DNA of 64,000 nucleotides from Anaerolineaceae bacterium (GTDB lineage: Bacteria; Chloroflexota; Anaerolineae; Aggregatilineales; Phototrophicaceae), in contig JAPPOB010000010.1 in assembly GCA_028818375.1 (NCBI GenBank), forward strand, positions 248,001 through 312,000, written 5' to 3'. Shown piece by piece: positions 17,469 through 25,678 of the stretch. Each line of letters begins with the position of its first letter. The first letter of the stretch is position 1. The position numbers and the translations under genes are program-made. A model generated the notes under the pieces. It was not told the origin of the DNA. It saw only the letters and a list, made by a program, of their open reading frames with translations, and searched no databases.

Positions 17469-20081
17469 TCACTTGACCAGACTTTCCAGGCGGGCCTCCA
17501 CAATTTCCAGACTTGACTGCAACTCGTTCAAATTGTCACGCTCGCGCCTGACCACGGCTTCCGGCGCGCGCGCAACAAACTGTTCGTTGGCCAACATGCC
17601 CTGCGAACGCTGTAGACGTTGCTGCAACTGGTCACGCTCCTTTACCAGACGCAGGCGTTCCGCCTCGACGTCGATCAATTCCGCCAGTGGCAGAAAAACG
17701 ACGCTGTCGCTGACCACGACCGTGGCACAGCCCTCCGGGTCCGGATCTTCCGTGGCAAGCGAGGTCAGGCTCCCGACCCGACACAGCTGGCCAAACATCG
17801 CGCGCAATTCGTCGACGCGCTCGCCCGCAAATCCCGGCCGAAGCCGGGCTGTGATCGAACGACCGTGGGGAACATTGTATTCCGAGCGGGCGTTGCGTAC
17901 GCCGCGAACCAACTCGATCAGGGTGTCCATGATGGCTTCCGCGTCCGGGTCCTGCAGGTCCGGGTCCTCCCGGGGCCAGGGCGCCAACATGATCGTGTCA
18001 CCCTCGTGCGGCAGTTGCTGCCAAATTTCTTCGGTCACAAAGGGCATGAAGGGATGCAGCAGTCGCAATCCCGTTTCGAGGACGTGGACCAGGGTCTGCA
18101 GCGTCCGCCGTCGCGACAGGTCGTCATCGCCGTACAAGGCAATTTTGCTGACTTCGATGTACCAGTCGGCGAATTCATGCCAGAGAAAGTCGTGAATCTG
18201 TCGACCGGCTTCGCCATAAAGGTAGCCGTCAAATTGCCGGTTGGTGTTGCGCAGCAGCGTACCCAGACGAGACAAAATCCAGCGGGAGTACAGATCGTGC
18301 GGTCTGCTGTCGTGTTGCCACGCGTTCTCTTCCTCGCCGAGATTTCGAACGACGAAACTGGCCATCTGCCAGAGTTTGTTGACGAAGCGCCAGTTGCCTT
18401 CGATGCGCTTGACGTCGACGTTAACGTCGTTGCCGGGCGTGCCACTGGTCACGAGCGTGAAGCGCAGCGGGTCGGCGCCAAAGCGGTCCATGAATTCCAG
18501 TGGGTCGATGGAATTGTCAAGGGTCTTGCTGATTTTGCGACCCTTGCCATCTCGCACCATGCCATGCAGATAAACGGTGTGGAAAGGCACCTCGTCGGTG
18601 AACCACAGCCCCAGCATGATCATGCGCGCCACCCAGAAGAACAGGATGTCGTAGCCAGTCTCCATCATGGTCGTAGGGTAATAGCGTTGCAGGTCCGCCG
18701 TCTGTTGCGGCCAGCCGAGCGTGCTGAAAGGCCACAATCCGCTGCTGAACCAGGTGTCGAGAACGTCCTCTTCCGCCGTCCAGCCCTCGCCGGTCGGCGC
18801 TTCCGCACCCACGTGGATTTCTCCGTTGGGGCCGTACCAGGCGGGGATGCGATGGCCCCACCAGAGTTGTCGGCTGAGGCACCAGTCCTCAATGTTTTCC
18901 AGCCAGTGGTAGTACACCCTGGTGAAGCGTTCCGGCACGATGCGAATGCGCCCGTCGCGCACCGCCTCCAGCGCTCGCTGCGCCAGCGGCTGGACCTTCA
19001 GGAACCATTGCACGCTGACCATCGGCTCGATGATTTCGCCGCCCCGCTGACTGCGGGGCACGTTGTGTCGAATCTCTTCGACCTTGATGGCCAGACCGGC
19101 CGCCGCCATATCCGCCCACATTCTTTCGCGACAAGCGAAGCGGTCCAGGCCGGCGTAGGGGCCGGCGTTTTCGTTCATGCTGGCATCGCGATTCATGACA
19201 TTCAGCACTGGCAGGCCATGCCGTTCGCCGATGTCAAAGTCGTTGGGGTCATGACCGGGCGTGACCTTGAGGGCGCCGCTGCCCTTGTCGCGCTCGACCT
19301 GAGGGTCGGCAATGACGGGGATTTCCCGATTGAGCATCGGCACCAGGGCCACACGGCCTGTGAGATGGCGATAGCGATCGTCGTCAGGATGGACGGCCAC
19401 GGCGGTGTCGCCCAGAATAGTCTCCGGCCGGGTCGTCGCCACCGGAATGTGACCGCCATCCCTGAGCGGATAGCGAAACAGATACATCAACCCCGTTTCC
19501 TCCGCATGTTCCACTTCCAGGTCGGATACCGCTGTCTGCAAGCCGGGGCTCCAGTTCACCAGTCGCGGACCGCGGTAGATCAGGCCCTGCTCGTACAGGG
19601 CGATGAAGACATCGCGCACCGCGCCCGAAAGCCCGTCATCCAGGGTGAAGCGTTCGCGCTCCCAGTCGCAACTGGCGCCCATTCGCCGCAACTGGTGGAG
19701 GATTTCGCCGCCGTATCGCTCCTTCCAGGCCCAGGTCCGTTCCAGAAATTCCTCCCGGCCAACGTCGTCCTTCGATCGGCCCTCGTCTGCAAACATGCGT
19801 TCAATTTGCAATTGTGTCGCAATGCCCGCATGGTCCGATCCGGGTACCCATAGCGCTGCCTTGCCCTGCATGCGCGCATGCCGAATCATCAGGTCTTCAA
19901 TGCTGACGAACAGGGCATGGCCGATGTGCAGGGCGCCGGTAACGTTGGGCGGGGGGATGCTGATGACGAAGGGTTCGGCGTCCTCTGGCGCGACTTCAGG
20001 GCGGAACCAGCCATTGCGCTCCCACCAGTCATACAGTCGCTCTTCAGCAGTAGCGAAGTCAAAGGTCTTCGGCATGGCCAT
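17469..20081 (-). CDS. valS: Valyl-tRNA synthetase
   Basis: Charges tRNA-Val and edits misactivated Thr. 870 aa from the ATG at 20081, preceded by AAGGAG at 9-nt spacing; further upstream readings enter the leader. The catalytic signatures are PPPNVTGALHIGHAL and RKISKTLDNS (KMSKS loop); the CP1 editing domain lies between them with TTRPETILGDTAVAVHP. The C-terminal arm is the expected coiled coil. A T-box leader with terminator precedes the gene, so expression should rise when uncharged tRNA-Val accumulates. Confidence 0.96.
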   Translation of the reverse strand: MAMPKTFDFATAEERLYDWWERNGWFRPEVAPEDAEPFVISIPPPNVTGALHIGHALFVSIEDLMIRHARMQGKAALWVPGSDHAGIATQLQIERMFADEGRSKDDVGREEFLERTWAWKERYGGEILHQLRRMGASCDWERERFTLDDGLSGAVRDVFIALYEQGLIYRGPRLVNWSPGLQTAVSDLEVEHAEETGLMYLFRYPLRDGGHIPVATTRPETILGDTAVAVHPDDDRYRHLTGRVALVPMLNREIPVIADPQVERDKGSGALKVTPGHDPNDFDIGERHGLPVLNVMNRDASMNENAGPYAGLDRFACRERMWADMAAAGLAIKVEEIRHNVPRSQRGGEIIEPMVSVQWFLKVQPLAQRALEAVRDGRIRIVPERFTRVYYHWLENIEDWCLSRQLWWGHRIPAWYGPNGEIHVGAEAPTGEGWTAEEDVLDTWFSSGLWPFSTLGWPQQTADLQRYYPTTMMETGYDILFFWVARMIMLGLWFTDEVPFHTVYLHGMVRDGKGRKISKTLDNSIDPLEFMDRFGADPLRFTLVTSGTPGNDVNVDVKRIEGNWRFVNKLWQMASFVVRNLGEEENAWQHDSRPHDLYSRWILSRLGTLLRNTNRQFDGYLYGEAGRQIHDFLWHEFADWYIEVSKIALYGDDDLSRRRTLQTLVHVLETGLRLLHPFMPFVTEEIWQQLPHEGDTIMLAPWPREDPDLQDPDAEAIMDTLIELVRGVRNARSEYNVPHGRSITARLRPGFAGERVDELRAMFGQLCRVGSLTSLATEDPDPEGCATVVVSDSVVFLPLAELIDVEAERLRLVKERDQLQQRLQRSQGMLANEQFVARAPEAVVRRERDNLNELQSSLEIVEARLESLVK

Positions 20082-20096
20082 GTTGTAGCGCTCCTT

Positions 20097-20133
20097 AAAC
20101 AAAAGCCCTTTCGCCCTGCCAAGGACGAAAGGG
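20097..20133 (-). terminator. T-box terminator hairpin upstream of valS
   Basis: On the minus strand CCCTTTCG (20126-20133) pairs with CGAAAGGG (20106-20113), with further CCT/AGG pairing inside, followed by TTTTGTTT. The valS ribosome site AAGGAG starts at the end of the T run. This is the structure that must be avoided for valS to be transcribed. Confidence 0.75.
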
Positions 20134-20345
20134 TTCGCCTTCCGCGGTACCACCTTGCTTCCCCGCCTGTGCGGGGCGCTTGATTCGCGTTAACGGGCGT
20201 TCCCGGCCCCGGCTAACCACAAACCTCAGCTTCGCCGAAGCGACTCGCGGGCGACAATCAGTCAGGCTCGCGGGCGGACTCGCAGCCGGTGGTCCGCCTT
20301 CTCTGACGCAAGTCCTTGACCGACCCTCCCGGTCAACGTCGTTAC
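20097..20345 (-). promoter_or_regulatory. T-box leader controlling valS
   Basis: The minus strand contains the T-box core AAGGTGGTACCGCGG (20142-20156), immediately before the terminator. The bulge bases TGGT can pair with an NCCA end carrying A at position 73, as in tRNA-Val. Upstream lies a stem I-like region with AGAGAAGG and the strong helix GGCGGAC/GTCCGCC around a distal loop. A GTC (Val) triplet at 20253-20255 on the 3' side of stem I is a candidate specifier, but I have not proved it by folding. Transcriptional type, because a terminator follows. Confidence 0.85.
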
Positions 20346-20374
20346 TCCGATATTAGCGACTGAGGCGGTTGCCG

Positions 20375-21013
20375 TCAACGGCCCTGTTCAACTGCGAGAA
20401 GTGACCGGATATGGTCCGCCACCATGTTGACGGCGCGTTCGTTGAAGCCACCGCGAGGCACGAGAATGTCTGCATGACCCTTGTTCGGTTCCACGTAGCG
20501 TAAATGCATGGGTCGTACGGTCTTGAGATACTGTTCCATGACGGACTCCATGGTCCTGCCGCGCTCCTCGATATCGCGGCGCAGCCGTCGTATGAAGCGG
20601 ACGTCTGATGCCGTGTCGATGAATATGCGAAAGTCCAGCAGCTCCAGCAATTCCTTCTCGGCAAAAATCAGAATGCCTTCCAGCAAAATGACGGGCCGGG
20701 GATCGATTCGTTGGGATTCAGGCAGGCGTCGATGTTCACGAAAATCGTAGCGGGGGATGTCGGTCGCCCTGCCGGCGCGCAGGTCCCTGAGGTTGGCCAC
20801 CAGCAAATGCGTGTCCAGCGAATCGGGATGGTCGAAATTGCGAATGCGCCTTTCGTGCAGGGGAATGTGATTGAGGTCCCGATAATAAAGATCATGAGCC
20901 AGCCACACGACGTGTTCCGCGCCAACTCTCCGGATGACGGCGTTGGCAAACGTGGTCTTGCCGGACCCCGTTCCGCCGGCAATGCCAATTACAAGAGGTC
21001 TTTTGCCCGTCAT
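20375..21013 (-). CDS. udk: Uridine kinase
   Basis: Pyrimidine salvage: phosphorylates uridine and cytidine to UMP and CMP. 212 aa. The P-loop is GIAGGTGSGKTTF; LAHDLYYRDL, RNFDHPDSLD and PRYDFREHRR are family-specific substrate motifs. The ATG at 21013 has AAGGGA about 7 nt upstream; a longer reading would run back toward the tRNA gene. It sits 42 nt downstream of tRNA-Thr on the same strand and may be read from the tRNA promoter. Confidence 0.92.
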   Translation of the reverse strand: MTGKRPLVIGIAGGTGSGKTTFANAVIRRVGAEHVVWLAHDLYYRDLNHIPLHERRIRNFDHPDSLDTHLLVANLRDLRAGRATDIPRYDFREHRRLPESQRIDPRPVILLEGILIFAEKELLELLDFRIFIDTASDVRFIRRLRRDIEERGRTMESVMEQYLKTVRPMHLRYVEPNKGHADILVPRGGFNERAVNMVADHIRSLLAVEQGR

Positions 21014-21055
21014 TTGCGGTCCCTTAAGGCAAATGCCCACCAGCGTGGGCACCTG

Positions 21056-21127
21056 AGCCACCCGAGGGATTCGAACCCTCAACCTCACGCTTACGAAGCG
21101 CGTGCTCTGCCATTGAGCCAGGGTGGC
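21056..21127 (-). tRNA. tRNA-Thr, anticodon CGU
   Basis: 72-nt cloverleaf. The acceptor GCCACCC pairs with GGGTGGC, and the D arm GCTC/GAGC surrounds AATGGCA. The anticodon stem CGCGC/GCGTG encloses the loop TTCGTAA with anticodon CGT (reads ACG). The T arm GAGGG/CCCTC encloses TTCGAAT. The discriminator base is T, and the CCA end is not encoded. Confidence 0.95.
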
Positions 21128-21136
21128 GACACAAAA

Positions 21137-21165
21137 AGTATAGCGAAGCGGGCAGGGACGGGCAA
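21137..21165 (-). promoter_or_regulatory. Promoter of tRNA-Thr
   Basis: TTGCCC (21160-21165), a 17-bp spacer and TATACT (21137-21142), placed just after the purH stop. The predicted start is within a few bases of the tRNA 5' end. Confidence 0.55.
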
Positions 21166-21168
21166 GCG

Positions 21169-22710
21169 TCAGTGCCGGAAGTGGCGCACGCCAGTAAAGA
21201 CCATGGCAATGCCGCCTTCGTCGGCCGCAGCGATGACTTCCGCATCGCGCACCGAGCCGCCCGGTTGAATGACCGCGACGATTCCGGCGGCGATCGCTGC
21301 CTCGATCCCATCGGCGAAAGGAAAAAAGGCGTCCGAAGCGAGTGCCGCGCCCTGCGCCCGACCGCCGGCCTTGCGGACGGCCAGTACAACCGCATCCACC
21401 CGGCTGGGCAGGCCTCCGCCCACGCCCACGACGGCGCAGGGGTTCGCGATTACGATGGCGTTGGAGGGAACGTGTTGCACAGCTCGCCAGGCATAGGCCA
21501 GCGCACGTTGTGCCACCTCGTCCGGTTCCCGCGCGGTCACGCTACGCCACGTGGAACCGATCGGGTCGCCTTCATCCGCGCTTTGCATTAGCAACCCGCC
21601 GGTGACACTTCGTTGCTGCCAGGCGTCGCCGCTTGTACCGTCCGGGAGCCGCAGCAGCCGGCAATTCTTGCGTTTCGCGCCCAGCATCGCCAGCGCGTCG
21701 ACGTCGAAGTCCGGCGCGACGATGGCCTCGACAAATGTCTTCCCGAGCGCAGCAATGAAGGCTGTGCTGACGGGGCGGTTTGTTGCCAGTACGCTGCCGA
21801 AGGATGACAGGGGATCTGCAGCCATCGCCTGTTGACAGGCCACAGACAGGTCCTCATCGCTGGCGAGACCGATGGGGGACAGGTGTTTGACGACGGCAAC
21901 GGTCGGTGTGGGGAAGTCCCGGACCGCGCGCGCGGCGACGTCGAGGTCCAGATAATTGTTGTAGGAAAGCTGTCTCTGCCCGCCGAGCAACTCGCCACCA
22001 AGGGGGCCGGCATTTGGATTCTGGCTGTACCAGGCGGCCTGCTGATGAGGATTCTCTCCGTAACGCAGGACCTCCGACCTGTAAAAAGTCTGTGTCAGCC
22101 TGGCGGGCGTTGCCACACCCTGCGTCGAGTCTTGGGCTTTCTTCCGAAACCGGGAGTGGATGGCTGCGTCGTAGGCCTGTGTCAACTCGAAGACTTTCGC
22201 CGCGAGTGAGCGGCGGGCTGCCAGATCGATCTCCGTGCCCGCACTCAAGGCCTGTTCAAGCAATCCGTAGTCTTCCGGATCGCAGAGGGTGATCACCCGG
22301 CTGAAGTTCTTGGCGGCAGCCCGCAGCAAGGCCACGCCGCCAATGTCGATTTGTTCAATGGCCTCTTCCAGCGCGCTGCCCTGCCGCCCGCTGACTTCCC
22401 GGAACGGATAAAGGTTGCAGACCACCACGTCGATCGGCGCAAAGCCGGCCTGCTCCAGTTCAGCCAGATCGGCAGCCGTGTCTCGCGCCAGGATGCCGGC
22501 GTGCAGGGCGGGATGCAGGGTCTTTACGCGACCGCCAAGCAACTCCTGTTGATCAGTCAGAGCGTCGACCGGCGTCACGGGCAGGCCCGCTCCTGACAGC
22601 GTTCGGGCGGTTCCGCCGCTGGCGACCAACTCATGGCCAGCTGCGATCAGGGCCCGCGCAAGGTCGATCAGTCCGCTCTTGTCAGAAACACTCAGCAAGG
22701 CGCGTGGCAA
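21169..22710 (-). CDS. purH: Bifunctional AICAR formyltransferase/IMP cyclohydrolase
   Basis: Last two steps of purine synthesis, giving IMP. 513 aa. The N-terminal cyclohydrolase domain has ALLSVSDKSGLIDLA, ASGGTARTL and GGRVKTLHPALHAGIL. The C-terminal formyltransferase half has RYGENPHQQAAWY, VKHLSPIGLA and DAFFPFADGIE. The start is a TTG at 22710 with GGGAG six bases upstream. A TATACT hexamer at 22738-22743 is a plausible -10. In E. coli the equivalent SPCG-type motif has Cys; here it reads SPIG. Confidence 0.95.
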   Translation of the reverse strand: MPRALLSVSDKSGLIDLARALIAAGHELVASGGTARTLSGAGLPVTPVDALTDQQELLGGRVKTLHPALHAGILARDTAADLAELEQAGFAPIDVVVCNLYPFREVSGRQGSALEEAIEQIDIGGVALLRAAAKNFSRVITLCDPEDYGLLEQALSAGTEIDLAARRSLAAKVFELTQAYDAAIHSRFRKKAQDSTQGVATPARLTQTFYRSEVLRYGENPHQQAAWYSQNPNAGPLGGELLGGQRQLSYNNYLDLDVAARAVRDFPTPTVAVVKHLSPIGLASDEDLSVACQQAMAADPLSSFGSVLATNRPVSTAFIAALGKTFVEAIVAPDFDVDALAMLGAKRKNCRLLRLPDGTSGDAWQQRSVTGGLLMQSADEGDPIGSTWRSVTAREPDEVAQRALAYAWRAVQHVPSNAIVIANPCAVVGVGGGLPSRVDAVVLAVRKAGGRAQGAALASDAFFPFADGIEAAIAAGIVAVIQPGGSVRDAEVIAAADEGGIAMVFTGVRHFRH

Positions 22711-22737
22711 GGTAGTCTCCCTGTGAACAGCGCCAGC

Positions 22738-22743
22738 AGTATA
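22738..22743 (-). promoter_or_regulatory. Putative -10 element of purH
   Basis: TATACT about 28 bp before the purH start codon. I see no convincing -35 at normal spacing. Confidence 0.3.
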
Positions 22744-22793
22744 GCCCGCTTTGTCGACTTGAGGCAGTCCGCCTCCGGCTGAACAGCGGCCGT

Positions 22794-22821
22794 TTGCAGG
22801 GTGACGGCGTTCAGGTACAAT
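22794..22821 (+). promoter_or_regulatory. Promoter of the 102-aa unknown gene
   Basis: TTGCAG (22794-22799), a 16-bp spacer and TACAAT (22816-22821), 31 bp before the ATG at 22853. It faces away from purH. Confidence 0.5.
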
Positions 22822-22852
22822 CGCCGCGCGTCAGGCGGGCAGGGGACTGGCA

Positions 22853-23161
22853 ATGGCGGACGACATGCAAATTCTTGAGCGCAGGGATGCCAGGGCCACG
22901 CCGCATCTTGAACAATATGCTCCGGTCTGGCTGGTCGATCAACGAATGGTGGCGGAAGATGACGCCGTGCTGTTCAACGTTGTCTTTCAGCACCACTTGT
23001 ATGGCTGGGTTAACCGGCGCTACAAATTCGATGCATTCAACGACGTGCTGTACCATATGGGTCAGACCAGCGTCGGAGAGGATGATGCGCTGGAACTGCA
23101 GGAAAGCGACCCCTGGATCCCGGCGACTGTGGCCGACATCCCCAATTCCTACGGCGGTTAG
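22853..23161 (+). CDS. Small acidic protein of unknown function
   Basis: 102 aa, not recognised. No signal peptide, membrane helix or cysteines. Aromatic- and His-containing core (VVFQHHLYGWVNRRYKFDAF) with an acidic second half. It has its own promoter-like sequence, sits between purH and a GNAT gene and is monocistronic. The regular amino-acid composition and promoter argue that it is real. Confidence 0.6.
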   Translation: MADDMQILERRDARATPHLEQYAPVWLVDQRMVAEDDAVLFNVVFQHHLYGWVNRRYKFDAFNDVLYHMGQTSVGEDDALELQESDPWIPATVADIPNSYGG

Positions 23162-23170
23162 ACCGGCGAT

Positions 23171-24226
23171 CTATAGTGCCCTGGCGTAGAGGTTGAAAAC
23201 GGCCTTGTCGCGCCCGCCCATCTGGTACTTGTAGGTCTCGTTTCCCTGCAGGAAATCAAAGCGGCTCATACCCTCTTCAATGGAATGGCGGATATTCCAC
23301 GCCAACAGGACAATGCCCGGGCTAAGGTGACCCCAGGTATTGGGTCGCAGACCGGAGTTGTAGACCAGCATTTCGTTGTTGCAGACGAAATTGAGGTAGC
23401 TCGCCGCGCGTTGACCGCCGATAGTCAGAAAACTCAGGCGCAGCCAGCCACGTTCCAGCATGACAGCCGCTATATTTCGGAAAAAGTCGCGGTTGCCGGG
23501 ACCTTCGAGAAAACTGCTTTTGGCGTGGTCACTGGTGGCCATGAGCTCCAGAAAGTGCCCCATCTCCACGTCGAGATCGTGTTCAGGTCCAACGTAGTAC
23601 CAGTCCATATCAAGCGCCGGCGCCTGGGCACGGCGCAGCTTGCGACGCAATTCATGCCGCTGTTTTTTGTCCAGTGAATTTAGGTATTCGCCCCAGGTGG
23701 CTGGCAATTCAACAACCGGGCAGACATCCTCCTGCCGCACCTCGACGCTGAATCCGCGCTTCTTTAGTAGTTGCGGTAAGGACTTCAGAACTGGCGAGGC
23801 TTCGGGAACGTTGCAGATTTCGATACGGTCGTACAGGGGCTGCATGGTGCAGATCTGGTCAACGACGGCGGGCAGGAGGTCGCCGAGCGCTTCGCGATCG
23901 ATGATGATGTCGAGGTAGTCGGTAACTTCCTTGCAGCCGACCAGCGACAACACCCGTTCGCCGTCGATGTCATCGATGAAGAGGGGAGCGATCGCCAGCA
24001 AAAGGCCAGCTGCGTCGCGGCAGGTCAGCACGTGCAGTGGGCCCGGGTCGAAGGCGTACCACCAGTTGGCCTGCCATTCCAGCGTGCTGAAGATACGATT
24101 GGACGCGCTGCGGCTGACCAGCGCATTCCATTCGGGCTCCAGCCGATCGAAAATCTCAGGCGAGTTGTGAATCTCGAAATTCAACTGCCCGGCGTCCTTC
24201 CTGACGTCGTTGTCGTGTCCTTGCAT
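23171..24226 (-). CDS. GNAT-fold N-acyltransferase (FemAB/CelD-like)
   Basis: 351 aa. The C-terminal half has the arrangement of the BioF2/CelD-like acetyltransferase family: LDKKQRHELRRKLRRA, then a strand-helix region GQRAASYLNFVCNNEMLVYNSG cut by PNTWGHLSPGIVLL and a final FDFLQGNETYKYQ. Members of this family act in exopolysaccharide modification or peptide-bridge formation, but the substrate here is unknown. No linked pathway genes. Convergent with the small unknown gene, 9 nt between stops. Confidence 0.75.
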   Translation of the reverse strand: MQGHDNDVRKDAGQLNFEIHNSPEIFDRLEPEWNALVSRSASNRIFSTLEWQANWWYAFDPGPLHVLTCRDAAGLLLAIAPLFIDDIDGERVLSLVGCKEVTDYLDIIIDREALGDLLPAVVDQICTMQPLYDRIEICNVPEASPVLKSLPQLLKKRGFSVEVRQEDVCPVVELPATWGEYLNSLDKKQRHELRRKLRRAQAPALDMDWYYVGPEHDLDVEMGHFLELMATSDHAKSSFLEGPGNRDFFRNIAAVMLERGWLRLSFLTIGGQRAASYLNFVCNNEMLVYNSGLRPNTWGHLSPGIVLLAWNIRHSIEEGMSRFDFLQGNETYKYQMGGRDKAVFNLYARAL

Positions 24227-24261
24227 TGTACAGGCGTATCGGGTTCAAATGAAGTTGTAGA

Positions 24262-24290
24262 AACAAAAGCCGCCCGGCGGACCGGGCGGC
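24262..24290 (-). terminator. Terminator of ugpC
   Basis: The minus strand reads GCCGCCCGG-TCCG-CCGGGCGGC followed by TTTTGTT, a 9-bp perfect stem at 22 nt after the ugpC stop. Confidence 0.85.
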
Positions 24291-24312
24291 TTCCCTTTGC
24301 GCATGACCTCCC

Positions 24313-25470
24313 TCAGGCCTGCAGTTTCATCTGGTGCTCGAGCCGGTACTGATAATCCAGCGATTCGCGAGTGGCGGGGTCGAAGAGATGGATATTGTCA
24401 ATGTTGACAGCGATCTTCAGACGGTCTCCAACCTCGGCGTCGCAGCGCGGATCCATGCGCGAGATGAAGCTGGCGCCCTTTTCGTTGAGGTAAACCACGA
24501 CCTCGTTGCCCATCTGCTCAACCACGTCGACGTTGGCTTCCAGTTCCCAGGGAGAAATTCCTGCGGGCTGGTAACGGGAGTCGTGGATGTCCTCGGGACG
24601 AATGCCCAGGATGACTTCCTTGCCGGCGTGGCTGCGGAAGGCGGCCGCATGCGCCGGGTCGATCTTGATTGACACGGCGCCAGCATCGACTGTGAGGGCC
24701 TCGCCTTCGGCAATCAGGGTGCCATCGAAGAAATTCATGGCCGGGCTGCCGATGAATCCGGCGACAAAGATGTTGGAGGGGTTGGTGTAAAGCATCTGTG
24801 GCGTGTCGACCTGTTGAATGATGCCTTCATTCAGCACGCAAATGCGCGTGCCCATCGTCATGGCTTCGACCTGGTCATGAGTCACGTAGATGAAGGTGGT
24901 CTGCAGGCGCTGGTGCAGCTTGGCGATTTCTGCGCGCGACTGAACGCGCAGCTTGGCATCCAGATTCGAGAGCGGCTCGTCAAGCAGGAAGACCGCCGGC
25001 TCGCGCACAATGGCGCGCCCCACTGCCACACGCTGACGTTGACCACCCGACAACTGGCGCGGGCGACGGTCCAGCAGGTTGATGCCCTTGTCTTCCTCAA
25101 TAAGACCCAGGCTGCGGGCCGCCTCGTTCACACGACGGTCGATCTCCTGCTTGGGGGTCTTGCGCAGGCGCAAGCCGAAGGCCATGTTGTCATAGACCGT
25201 CATGTGTGGGTACAGGGCGTAGCTCTGGAAGACCATGGCCACGTCGCGGTCCTTGGGCGCGACGTTGTTCACCACGCGATCGCCAATGAGAATCTCGCCC
25301 GCCGTCACTTCCTCAAGACCGGCCAACATACGCAGGCTGGTGGACTTGCCGCAGCCGGAGGGGCCGACGAATACGAGGAATTCCTGATCCTGGATCTCCA
25401 GGTTCATGTCCGTGATGACGACAGTATTGCCGAACGATTTATGTACGTTGCGATAAGTTACACTGGCCAC
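24313..25470 (-). CDS. ugpC: ABC transporter ATPase, sugar/glycerol-3-phosphate type (UgpC/MsmK-like)
   Basis: 385-aa ATPase that can energise one or several carbohydrate ABC importers. Walker A VGPSGCGKSTSLR, Q-loop VFQSYALYPHM, signature LSGGQRQRVAVGRA, Walker B FLLDEPLSNLDAKLR and the switch His in VTHDQ are all intact. The C-terminal 140 residues are the MalK-type regulatory barrel. The start is GTG at 25470 with GGAGG seven bases upstream. No permease or binding protein is adjacent, and the gene has its own promoter and terminator, so it is probably a shared ATPase. Confidence 0.85.
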   Translation of the reverse strand: MASVTYRNVHKSFGNTVVITDMNLEIQDQEFLVFVGPSGCGKSTSLRMLAGLEEVTAGEILIGDRVVNNVAPKDRDVAMVFQSYALYPHMTVYDNMAFGLRLRKTPKQEIDRRVNEAARSLGLIEEDKGINLLDRRPRQLSGGQRQRVAVGRAIVREPAVFLLDEPLSNLDAKLRVQSRAEIAKLHQRLQTTFIYVTHDQVEAMTMGTRICVLNEGIIQQVDTPQMLYTNPSNIFVAGFIGSPAMNFFDGTLIAEGEALTVDAGAVSIKIDPAHAAAFRSHAGKEVILGIRPEDIHDSRYQPAGISPWELEANVDVVEQMGNEVVVYLNEKGASFISRMDPRCDAEVGDRLKIAVNIDNIHLFDPATRESLDYQYRLEHQMKLQA

Positions 25471-25574
25471 TGAAGATCCTCCATCACACAGGCTAAGCCA
25501 TTCGAACAGGTAATCATTTGTAGAATCTGCCCAAAAATGTTGTCAGGTGCAAATTCTCCTTAACACCAGCAAAA

Positions 25575-25603
25575 AGTATAGACAGTTGCCTCTGCGAATG
25601 CAA
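25575..25603 (-). promoter_or_regulatory. Promoter of ugpC
   Basis: TTGCAT (25598-25603), a 17-bp spacer and TATACT (25575-25580). It gives a leader of about 100 nt before the GTG. The leader shows no clear riboswitch or terminator. Confidence 0.6.
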
Positions 25604-25678
25604 ATTTTGCCTGCGAGGCAACCAGGTCGCCGCCCGGTACGCTAAAATGCTCACCATTCAGGGCAGGCCGGGGTACCT

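Noticed and set aside
17619..19853. 744-codon open frame on the plus strand
   Set aside because: Antisense to valS, whose catalytic motifs are all intact on the minus strand. The plus-strand product has no family signature.
25471..25574. Short ORFs in the ugpC leader (a TTG ORF after AAGGAG, and an ATG ORF with two Cys)
   Set aside because: No codon run for a relevant amino acid and no terminator hairpin follow. The frames look accidental, unlike the cysH leader.
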